DNA from: Uloborus plumipes
Taxonomy: Eukaryota; Arthropoda; Arachnida; Araneae; Uloboridae
DNA: 64,000 nucleotides
NCBI GenBank assembly: GCA_038373865.1
Contig: JAXGGA010002892.1
Location: 48,632-112,631 of the forward strand
Reading direction: 5' to 3'
The position numbers and the translations under genes are program-made. Under the pieces are notes generated by a model. The model saw only the letters and a program-made list of their open reading frames with translations. It searched no databases and was not told the DNA's origin. Position 1 is the stretch's first letter; each line of letters starts with the position of its first letter. This document shows, one piece after another, positions 33,701 through 46,100 of the stretch.

Positions 33701-36700
33701 TTTTTTCGCACTTCAGTTGAGGCCGTAAGATTGACTTCAATGATAATTTAATGGCGTGCATTTGTATGTGTAACGAAATCTCCTTCATGACCAACTATGG
33801 ATTTTGTATGATTGAAATTCACTCAGGATCAGAATGAAATAAAAATGTGAATGAAATAATAACTTAAAAGCGTATTTTTTGGGGAAAACTACTGGGGGTG
33901 CTGCAGCGCCGCAGCGCCTATGGACGAGCCGCCACTGGTACTGCATCTAAATATTCTTTTCCATATTTTCAGTAGCAAATTCAACTTTCATTACTTTATA
34001 AATATTTTCACACAACAAACAGCAATTCTGTCAAACTTTTACTTTCACCTTAAAATATATTTTTTGGAGATACTTTGTGCTACACCAGCTCAAAAGTAAC
34101 TTTATTACTCATTTACAATTTAATTAAATGCATGCATAATATTTTGACTAAACTTGTTGGAACTATTCATATATATCAAATGTTTTATTGTAAAATTATG
34201 TGTGCTTAAGTAATAGGGGTCTTGGTTTAAAAAAAAATGTGTGTATGGGAGGGGGGGGGGGCACTCACACATTTTCTCTTTAAAACTTTCAGGTATTTTT
34301 TCACAAACTCACAATCACCCCTCTTTCACATTTGCTTAAATAAATACCTTTAAAGCATCCCATTCTCATTAAAATGACTTATTGTAACAAAAAGTGACAG
34401 AATATTCGAATGACATAAAATTTCATTGATAATATAGAACTCAAGAGATATGTGTTTTGGTACAACCCTCCCTAAGATAAAAGACTGGTTCTGGTCATGA
34501 TTTCAGGTGTTAGTTTAATTGGTTTTAAAGAAAAATATTCGAACATAACATAGAGTTTACTCTGAAAGTTTAAAAATGTGTCCTAAAATGGTTTATTTTG
34601 TTTCTTCCAGCCCTATCACGTTCATGTTCGGAATCTAAGTCTTTTAAAATAGTATGGTGGCTATTTTGGTAAAATTCGGAAGAAAGGATAATTGTTTTCT
34701 GCTTTTTTGATTTCTTAACAAATTACTTTTGGTCACTTTTTAGTTACTTTTTTGTCTCCTTTTAGTCACCTTTGTTTTAAAATTTGTCACCTTTCTCACC
34801 TTTTTCAAAGACCATCAGCAGTCCTCGCCCTGTCGTATATATATTTGCATATTTTTAATTATTGAAAAATGTGTCTTGAACTATTCGATTTTCTACAACT
34901 ACTCGGTATCGGCCGATTTCCTGATCCAAATTTGACTGAGTACCGAGTACTCGGCAAATTGGTCGAGTACCGAATATTTACCGAGTACTCGGTGCATCCC
35001 TACTCATTATCATTATTATTACTGTTTCATATCAACAACGTTTTATTATGATGGATTTCATATTTAATCATTTTGGACATATTGCTTTGAATTTGAGCAA
35101 AAATTTGAAGATTTTTCTCATTTTTTTCAGAATCCCTTTATTAAAGGTTATATAAATTAAAACTAATGAAGCCTTAAAAATTACGAATCTATCGGTACCT
35201 GGTTCGACTTCCAGTTTATTGGGGTTCAGTAGAAAGAGCAGGACATAGAAAGTTACTCAGTTTTTAATATAAGTAGATTTTTTGCAATCCTTACTATAAT
35301 ATGCAGTATGAAAGTGTACAGAGTAAAAGCAAAACAAATAGTTCATATAGTGCATAGAACTGTATGGAATATTAAAAGATAATCTTCACAGCTGATATTC
35401 AAATGACGCTAATAGAAATAATTAAATTCCTGAACTTGTATCCAGTTCAGGAATACGAAAGTGTAGTGAGTAAAAATAAAACAAATAATTCAAAAACTGA
35501 AGTATAAAAATATAATCCTCTCCCTTGATATAAATGCTTTAATAAATTAATTTTTCCATTTCGAATAAATATACTCATATAGACATTGTTGCAACATGTT
35601 TCATTCGTCAGTACTTTTCTCCTTAGCATAGTGTTTTTAGATAACCTCTAATTTTCAAAGAATAAAACTCTTGAATTAAATGGCTATTTATAACTGAAAA
35701 ATAAATTTAAATTGAAAACATTCCTAAATTAGATTGCTCTCTACAGCCCTGCCTTATTTTTATCAAATTTTCATGTCTAGTGTGTTAATGCATTTTAATT
35801 AACAATAATATGAAAATTCGTTCTAAGAAACTTGATAAAACTTTGAAGTTATTTTTTTTCAGAAGTAAGGAAAGTGACAAAAAAAAAAAAAATCTTCTCT
35901 CAGAAACAAAAGGTTGAGAATGTTAGAAATGTTAGTATAAAATTTGAGAACATATCATTTGATATGATAAAATATTTACTGTTGAACTTACATTGAACGT
36001 TAAAATTTAAATGAATATCAGTTAATGATACAGGCCTGCGAAATTAAACTTTTTGAAAAATACAAAATAAGTTTTTGCAGATCTTTATATGTAGTGTGCT
36101 GATTTCGAAAATGGCGTTCATTTTACCATCTACTATTTACTCTTTATTATAGTATAATACTCATACAATGACCAAGCGGACCAAATAATATGCATGAAAG
36201 TTTGAAACAAATTTCAAACAGCAAAAAAAAAAAAAAAAAACAAAAAAAAAAATGTTTCTGTTTACAAAGGTTACAAAGGTTCATTGCAATCTGGCTACAG
36301 GGTCAATCAACAAATTTTCAGAAATTTTTGTGCCGTATCAGTTTTGATTTTGATAAAATTTTGTGGGCAATCTGCTTCAACATTCTGTACTCCCAAAGGT
36401 TTTTTTTTTTGGAGAAACTTTATTCCCAAGATATAGCTATTTTTTGCTCTAAGGATGAGTAAAATTAGGCATTTTTTAGTCTTTTTCTTCCACGTAGACC
36501 AATAAAAAGTACTTGATTGCTGAAGAATCAAAGTATCACCAAGAAAAGGATACTTTCTATGTATTTAAATGAAAACATTCCCGCTCTTGTAAGATAAACT
36601 GTTTTAGAGAATACTTTTTGATGGAAGATATCAACAAAAATGAAAGTCAATATTACAGAAAATCCTTACGTGATAGATTTTTTCGTTATTTTTCCTGAAA

Positions 36701-39700
36701 TAAGCATTAATAAATACATAAAATTCAGTCATTACTTTTCTTGATATTTTTTTCATCTCATTTCTGTGTTATGTATGGATTATTATTGCGGATTAGTGAA
36801 ATTTCAGAACTTTAATGCACTTTATATACTTATGTTGTTGATTTTAGGGAAGCTGAGCTTATTTCTCAGCTAGAAGATATATCTCAACAAAATATTCAAC
36901 CTATAGAAAAAATGGTGAGCATAATTCAGAGAATATTTCTTAAAAGTGCACTATTAATTATGTATTATTCTCATCTAAAATGTTACATATTTTTACAGAA
37001 ATCTGAAGTATCCGCTTACCACAAGGATTTGATTGCTGTAAAAAGAGGCAAGTTAAAAACTTTTTTCCCTTTCCACATTGTACTTTGATCCTTTTATTTC
37101 CCATTACTACAAAGGGAAGGAGGTATGGAATCACTTTTAATAACTGGTGTAAACAAAGTATGAAAATGGTTTTCACAATTTCGAACAGAAAGTAGGTAAG
37201 AAAAAGGACAAAACTGACTCAATTTTCATGGAATAATGTTTTGGTTTTTGCTTCATCAAATTTTATTGCCTTTCTCCTCCTTCCCTCATTTTCTTATGTG
37301 GTTTAAATAGTAATCTTTCATTTTTTTGGTTTTTGTATTTTCCCTCTTCAGTTTTATGCATGCTGGCATGCTTTAAATCTGTTTAGGAATCTGTTTAGGG
37401 TTAAAAGTTTTTTTCCCTTCCCTCTTTGCCAGATGCTGAAAAAGTTGTAGAAAATCCATACCTGGCTGTTAGCGCTCCTGCTTTACTGAAAAAATTGGAA
37501 GAATTCAAGACGCTGCCTTATTATCTTGTGGGTATCACAGATAATAAGGATGAGTCATTAAGCATAGAGTAAGTTTAAATATGTTTTCTTTTTAAATTCT
37601 ATTTTGTCTTAAGTGTGTTATTTAACATGAAAAGGGAGTCCTTCCATATTACTTGACTCCTCGATGTTTCTTAATAATTCCTTAACCTTTTGGCAGGGAG
37701 TAAAATAATTTAATTTAAAAATTGAAATCAGGGTTTATGTATTCAAATCTGATTTCAAAATAAATAAATACATGAAATAAAAATAATAAATAATTGAAAA
37801 AGAGCTTTAATAAGCATAATTAAGCTTGAAATTGAGTTTTAAAAATTACAAAATCATAAGTCAAGTATTACTTCACGGAAAAACTTTTGCAATGAAGTAA
37901 ATTGAATTTAATATAAATACATATGATTCAAATCAAATAGATGACAAGAAAACACTAAATGCTGCAAATGAAGGGAAAATAAGCAAATTGGGTAGCGTTT
38001 TTGAGATAAAAGTCAAATGCGAGTTAAATGAAGGAAAAACAATTTAATTTACATTATTTTTTTCCTTTAAAATCATTATTGTAATTATATTTAAAAAATA
38101 CGTTAGAATGCAGTTCATCAGTTAATTAAAACAGTTTTACTGCTCATTACATATGGTCTTAAAATCCATTTTTCATTTTTGTTTGCTCTCCTTCATGCAG
38201 GGACATAACTAGGCCATTTTTGAACAGGGGCACTACTTAACTTTAGCGCTCCCCCCCCCCCCTTATTAAAATAAAGTATTTGTCAAAAAAAGTGATACGC
38301 CAACATCTGGACCGTCATATAAAGGTATATTACAACGCATATTTGATAGAAAAATCGTGTAAAAAGAGAGTTCTATCTTTATTCAGCTTATCTCAAGTTT
38401 TTCAGTAATTTTTATTTTAAAATTAAGAAAAAGAAGCAAAGAAATGCTTCCGACTGTTCAAAAAAAAAAAAAAAAAATCATAAATTAACTAAATACAAAA
38501 TGAGTAAATGTTTTCCTTTTCATACTGAATATTATATTTAATACGTTTGAAAACTACTTGAAATGAAAGAAATTTTAAAAGACTTAAATATTTTGTAAAT
38601 CAAAAATACTTACATGAATTTAATTAAAAAAAATTAAAGTAAAAAAATCTAAATTTTACATGTAAACTATCCAATATTCAGCATTAAAAGAAGTTTGCGG
38701 TGAAATTTTAAGAAACTTAGAAATCCTAAACTTTACTGTATAAGAAAAGGAACAAGAGCATTTTTTAAAAAAATGTGAATTATTGAATAAATGTTTATAA
38801 ATTAGCATTTGTTTATTAAATAATTTACAAAACCTCACATATTGTGGCTGAAAAAATTCTGTACAATTTATTTATTTAAAACCAGAATTTAAATTTGAAA
38901 ATTAGTACCTTTTATTAACGCGTTAATTAGCGCGCTTAAGTTTCTTTTTTCTATTTTTTTAAACAATAAAAGCAATTTTATATTAAAATTAATGTAAATA
39001 TTTTAGTATTTGATTAAAGAAAAAAGAAGAAAAAAAAATACAAGTTTTTAAATAACATAGTAGAAAATGTAACATTAGAAAAAAAAAAAACATTTTGTTG
39101 AGAATTTCAATCTTCATATAAAAACACACAAACTCCAAAATATGTGTGTCCAATGTAAACTCAGAAACTTCCCGACCGATTTTGTTCCATATTTTACATC
39201 AGGTGCAGGTTAGCTCAGGGAAGGTTGTTAGACCATGTTGGAAAAAATTTGAGGAATAGTTCTTTTTTATGTAAAATCTTAGTTTTTGACCGTTTTCGAA
39301 AAATGGCTCTATCTAGAGAAATAATTATCGTATTGTCTTCATCTTGGTCTCATTCGGCAGATTACAAAAAGCCTATAATAGAACATTTTCTACCTACGGT
39401 GCCGTGAATGGGATGTTGGAAAATCACGTGAAAAAGACTTATACCCGCTTAAAGTTTGAAATTCAAATTTTAATTGCCGTTGCCCTTTCGTTCAAATGTG
39501 GAAAGATTGACTTCCACATTTCAATACGAAGTAAACTTAGCCAAGGCTTAACTCTATCTTTGCAGTTTTCGGGATTACGCTTAAATTTTTTGAACGGAAA
39601 AACATTACTTTCTCCAAATGTTCGAATCAAAGAAAAAGAGTAGTCTCTAGGAGGGAACAGTAGTTGTTTGCAGACTAAATAGTATTTTATTGCATGTTTA

Positions 39701-42700
39701 AAACATGTATTTAATGCCGCCATCACTAAATTTTTAGCTTCGTTTCAACAAATTCGTAAATAATCGTTTCATTCTGACATTTCCAGTAATACTGCTATCC
39801 AGTTACCTTTCGTGTTTGGCGTCATAAAGTTTGGCAACAATCGGGAAATTTACCAAACCTCCCAGCGGGTGAAATCTTGCTTCTTTGAGGGTCACTGTTA
39901 GATTGTAATCACTTCAAGGAGATGGTGCGAAAGATATTACATTTCTTGCCTTTTATGTTCATATTAAAATCATGGAAGAATGGTTATGGCTGAGCTACAT
40001 TACATAATCGGTTCTCTATGTTATTAACTTTAGATTTTTCGATCAATTTTACATTAAAATATAACATTTATGGCTGAACCGGTGAATTATATTAAATTTT
40101 AATGACAAAATTGCTGTGGTCATTTAGAGGTTACGAAAATCTTGGCCCTACAGCTGTGTCAAGAGTTCCATTGAAACGTAAAAATTTTGCTAAAAATTAA
40201 TAAGGTCATCACACATACACGCAAAAGAAAAAAGTCTTCAAAACTAAAACATTCTTCCCATTGAACAATACAAACTTTGAAATGGCATTAAAAGTGCCAT
40301 TAAAATCCATTTAATCAGGAAGTCTTTTGGATATATAACATTACGCTATATTTTTGTTTTGGCAACTGTGTGTCCGTAGGCTGTCCGTAACAAGCCGCCG
40401 CGGCAGCAAATTTTGTGCTTCACCAAAACTGGATGCGTCCCTTGACATTGCTTTAATTTCTAAGGTAGCCCGTGCAACGCCGGGCCACACAGCTAGTGAA
40501 GTTATATATTTTGTTTTGTCATTTCTTTGATATGAAAATTGAATTTCATTCATAAATTAAGTACATAATGTTAATTTGTCATATTTGCTTTAAAATACAA
40601 CTGGAGTTAATTTTCAGTAATTAACAATTTACATTTAATTAGAGATTAATTGTTTTCACTTTTTCTAGTATTACTATAGATCCTGAATTTGACAAAAAGA
40701 TTAAAGATCTTGGAAAAATTATTGTCGCTTTATCTCCAAAGTAAGTTTTATGTATTCCAAAGTAATAAGTAATGTAAATCAAGAACATTTTTATAGTAAA
40801 ATTTATTTATTTGATTAATGAATAAATTCAGTATGTATCTTTTTTATCCTTTTTTTATGTTGATTTTTTGCTGATTTTGTGATTTATTAATACCAAGATA
40901 AAAACCTTGGAAGCAATTAAAATTTAGGCAATTCTGGTAAATAATACATTATTATAGGATTATTTAAGAATGAGAGCTTTATCATTTTTCAGTACTGGTA
41001 TAACACATTTACTCATCTTTCTTTTTTACATTTCTTAATTTTGTATCAGGTGATTTTTCTTTTTAAAAAGCTTACTCTGTTGTTTTCTCCTGTTAATTCA
41101 TTATTTATCTTGTCTCTTTTTTTTTTCTCTTTTCAAAACCAAAATGCAGCAGTACAATGGATCAAGAAACAGTGGGAATAAATTTGTTTAAAAGTGCTAT
41201 TTGAAAAAAAAAAAAAAATGATATTCACTTTTTTCTTAATTTTTAAAACTGTATTTTTGTTCTTAGGCACAAAACTTGAATTTTAGACATTTGCCACTCT
41301 GTGCATTTTTATTCCTATTTTGCACTTTTTTTAGACTTTTAACAATAACACAGGCCAACAAAAAAAACCTTTTTGAAAACTTTTTTAATTTTAATAGCTG
41401 ATCTTGATAGATTTTTATGTGCTGAATTCAAATCTGCTTGTAGTTTTTATGTATCACCCTTAGTTTCCAAGCAAAATGTATTTTATTATATAGTCTAATA
41501 CCCATTTACAGTATATAGGGAAATCAATGAAACACTGTAGAATCGTAAAAATGGTTTGTATTTACAGTAAAATACTTGGAATAGTAATTTTATGTGATGA
41601 TACAAGGTTCACTTGTCAACTGGAATTGCTTTATATTTTCTTTCCCTTTTTTCCTTGAAGCTTCTTGTGTAGCTTTTCCTGCGATGAATAGCTTGCTGAA
41701 CTTCCCGGTGAAGTGACCAACAGTAATCCCCCATCATGTTGTAGCATGTGTTTCAGCAGTGCTGCCAACATCATCTTTGTTCATTAGACCTATTTTTTTT
41801 ATGTTATCTTAACTATGAAAAAGCTGTTAAATTCTAAAAATGTTTCTTTATTTCATGAATGTAACTATAAAATGTGAATAAATGGTGGGTGATACAACTT
41901 TTTAAGCATCATATTTGGATTCAGCAACCTAAACAACATAAGAATAAGGTATTTTCATTAAAAAAGTTTTTTCATCGTTGGCCTGTGTAATGTGTCATAA
42001 TGTAAGTGTATTAATACTTTTGAACAAATCAACCTAATTAAAACAATAAAACAAAAAGATGAATTGTCAAAAAATCTCCTGAAACTTGATTTCCTTTCAA
42101 ATAAAAGTCAACAATATTAACGAATTGCAGTTAATCTCAAGGGACGATAAACTTTGATATACTAAACAAATCCTATTAATTTTGAAATAAGAGTACTTTG
42201 GTTGGCTAGCATGTACAAATTTGCTTCTGCTTGGAAACATCAATCGTTAATAATGTTATGAGAGAAATTTTGGAACATTTAGTGTGTTATTATTTCAAAA
42301 GCAAAGCAATTCAGAAAAATTTCTATTCCTCGCAAAGGCTTTCACAAAAATCAGGAACATAAAATTTAGTGCTTCATGTTGAAATACAACCTTCAACTTT
42401 ATGTAATGCCCTGTATGATAATTTTTAGGCTGTAAGTACCTGTAAGAAGTAAATATGTGTTGGAAAATAGTGTCATTGAAACAAACTCTCCCTAATTTCT
42501 TTCAGTGGCTGTTCACTTCCTCTGATCTTAGTGTTATCAATTACAATCGAACCTTGTTGATTTGAATGTTCTTGAAACAAATTACTGCTAAACTGAACTA
42601 CATTTCTGATCCCAGTATTCCTGTTTGTTGTTTATTGTTCATCAGATAAGACCAACTATAGTTAAGACCAATGGTTTTCAAACTATGACCTGCAAGCTAG

Positions 42701-43049
42701 ATTTTAGATGCAGAAACCAGCCGTCATAATCATTAGCAGCATCATTCGCATGACTAATTATAATCATTAAAAGACCGATGCTCCTCTTCCCGCAAGTGGG
42801 AAAAATCCTGGATATGCTACTGATCACTTGATGTGTTTTCTCTGTTAATCTCTTGTTATATTTATATATTCTGCGAGTTTCTAATTGCATATATTAGAAT
42901 AAATGCAATAGCAATCATTAAAATATTCAACAATATCAAAATGTCCAGCTCCTATACTGTCTAAAACTTTCCTTTAAAATTTCCTTTCATTTTTTGTGAT
43001 TTGTTTCATTAGAAATAGACCATATATATATATTGATGTGTGTGTGTAA

Positions 43050-43107
<58 letters not shown>

Positions 43108-46100
43108 TGTAAGGCTCCTAATACTTAAAAAAGAAGTTTAAAATTGGAAACAAAATTCGTTTCTAAATTCTAGTAATTGTCAGAAAGCTTAATTAAAAGT
43201 AATTTTCTCACGTTACATCTATTTTTTACGCAAAAAATACTCATGTGATTCTGAACTACAATGTGTATAAAGAGCTATCCTTTGATGGTGGGGGAAGAGG
43301 AGATATTGGTCGTGGAGCATTGGCAAATTTTCAAAAATGGCCTGTGTCAAAAAGTTTGAAGATCCCTGGTTAAGACGAATTGATTTTAAAGGTCCCTTAG
43401 AATTCAATTTAACAAGGTTTGTCTGTATTTAGTGTTATCAAAAGTCATCTCCTTCATGCATGGCCTGTTTCAGGAGCAGAGGGCATTTTTGCATAGGGGA
43501 TCCTGGGCTTCAGAGACTCCACATTTCTTTGATCACAAAATGTGTTTAACACAATAATAAAGGAAAATGTAATATAGAAAAATAGATTTATTGTGTTATA
43601 TCATAAACCTATTTATTTGAGATATTTATAAGCATTCTTATAATAGTATAGCTGTATAAAAGTTTTTCATTATTGAAATCTCAAGTACTAAATTTTGGAT
43701 GGGGCCTGGCAGCATTGGTTCATAAGGTTTTCGAATTTCCTTTTTATTATCTGTCTTCATTCCTTTTCAGATTGAAAATAAACTTTTTCTGATCCAATTA
43801 TGTTATCAGTTTTAATATAAAAATAAAATAGGTGCTTTATTTTCAATTTCATATTTCTTTTCATAGATTTACTTTGAAGGCAAAAGATGAATTACCTGAG
43901 AACTATACTTACGAAATGCCTGAAAAATTTTCTGCCTATGGTGAGCTTATAAAATAATTTTGTGCAGTGTTTATAAATTTTTCAAATCTCCCATTTTAGG
44001 TAAAATCAGATATTTTACCTAAAATGGTAAACTTGTACTTGATAACTTTAACATTTTATTCGTTTCCTATAAAAAGTGTAGCTATTAAAAAAAAAATAAG
44101 AAAAACATCATGTCAACCGAGTTTCATAAATGTATACAAGTAAAAAGAATTTAAATTAGCAGAGGTCAAGATATTGATAAATGTATATAATCTAGTCTGC
44201 AAACTTATTTTCTTGTATTTAAACTATAAGATTTTAATAAAGCTTGATAAACTGTGACTTCCTTTTCAAATCTGCTTTAAATCCTCACATTTTGCAAACC
44301 TCTTCTTTGAAAAGTTCCTTATTCCATGGCATTTTTGTGAGTGAAGAAGTTTCCTCATTTGAGTTTCTCAAAGCAGATTTCTGTGTGTGCGCATTAGTTT
44401 TGTATTAAGAAAAAAAGAGTAAATAAATAACAGATTTATTTTATTGTTTTTAATATAAGGTATAATAAAAGCATATAAAACAACATTGAAAAGCACAAAT
44501 GCATGTTAATACTGTAGTATTTGCCGTATTCCTGCACATTTGAAGAACTATGTCTTCATATTTATGAAACACATCATACTTTGCAGTAATTAGGAACTTT
44601 ATGTTCAAATTGCAGAAATGAAGTTATGTTAAAAGATGGCTAATTCTCATGTTAAAGATAGATTTATTTAATCTTTCTTCATCAGCTCAAAAGCTCTATT
44701 TATCAATTCAAAAACTCTGTTAAATAAAACGTTGTTAAAATACATATGTACCAAATTAAACTTCTACAAGAAAAAGCCAAACTTCAGCTAGGAGAAGTAA
44801 AATTTAGAGTATTAATCGAACTGAGCGAATTCTTCTACATGTGAAGGCTTACAGAAAGAAAGCAATATTGAGATGGGCATCTAAATAATAGGTGAGCTTA
44901 AATCGTGGACCTGTTTTTAAAAAAGTTGATTTTCGAAACTACTGTACACATAATTGATACACAAATGTGAAGAAAAATATACCAAGCTTTATAAGCTACA
45001 AACGATGTGTGAGTCTTTATTTACATGGCAAATACGTAATTTGTAATTCAGTATGTTCTGCATCCATGTGATTTTTTTACACTGTTTAGTCAAAGACTAA
45101 TTTTATCGACCCCCAATACCAAAAACATTACAAAAGCATATTTGTGCGGCATCCTGAACCATTGTCAGTGTGATACTCTAAAATGTGTGCAACTGGGTTA
45201 CAGGTTATTTGTAAAAAAGTGCTTCACATTGTGGTTTTGAAATTGAATATTTTGTGCAATAAGCTCACTATTGCACATGTATGTAATCGAACTTTATTGG
45301 GGAGGGGGGGGGGGCTTGGTATAATTTAATTCATGTATCACTTTTGGTAATATGGGTACTAGTTCGAAAAAGGTGATTTTTTTAAAATTCAGGTCTATCA
45401 TTTGTGCTCAATCTGTATAATTCTGCCAGTATTTAAATCAAATATGTGGTTAAAACTCATGCTACATAGAGTTATTCTTGATTTTGAACTTTAGTTTGTA
45501 CTAGTTCAGGGTAATTTTGATGCTCAATATTATGAAACATGCTTGAGAAAGCCCATGCTAACTTTCTAAAAAAAAGAAAGGTTTTGTAATTAGAGATAAT
45601 GGGACAGCTTAATGGAATCACTGAAAATTGACTCTTGTCTGTTTGACCCCAGAAATTGGAACCTTCAGTGATTTAATTCTAGAACTTAAAATCATGTATG
45701 AAACTTTTGGGGACTATTTCTTCAAACTTGCTAACCGAAGAAATATTCCTGCAAAGTCGAATTGTCTAAAAAACCTAGCAATATGCTTAATTATAATAGA
45801 AAAAAATGTTAAAATGATCAAAAGCTGTTCAAAAATGTTTTTGCTTATTTGTTAATATATGATCATTTAGTGCTTCATATATACAAACTAGTAAGAGTGC
45901 AGATAGTTTATAGTCACGTTGTACAGCTCTTTGATAAGAATGTTTAGATTGGAATACTTCTTGAAACAGACACAAGTAACAAGGATGTGAAGAAAGGAAA
46001 GTGGCTTAAGCTAGATTTTATGTTTCAGTGAATGCTAATTTTTAATTTTATCTCAAATTTCAGTTTAGGTTTTGATAGGAGAAAACAAAAAAAAGCAGAG

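Larger units (their letters stand above)
32347..35002. mobile_element. hAT element with TAGGGATGCACCGAGTA ends, host for nested insertions
   Basis: Terminal repeats TAGGGATGCACCGAGTA and complement are followed inward by many copies of CCGAGTACCGAGTAC-like words. Flanks CTCAATAT and CTCATTAT match at 7 of 8 positions. 2.66 kb, largely made of two later insertions (32469-32691 and 32988-33937); no transposase recognised. Intron 9. Confidence 0.75.

Noticed and set aside
38195..38265. hAT left end at CAGGGACATAACTAGGCC
   Set aside because: No matching right end or duplication could be found, so no element is called.
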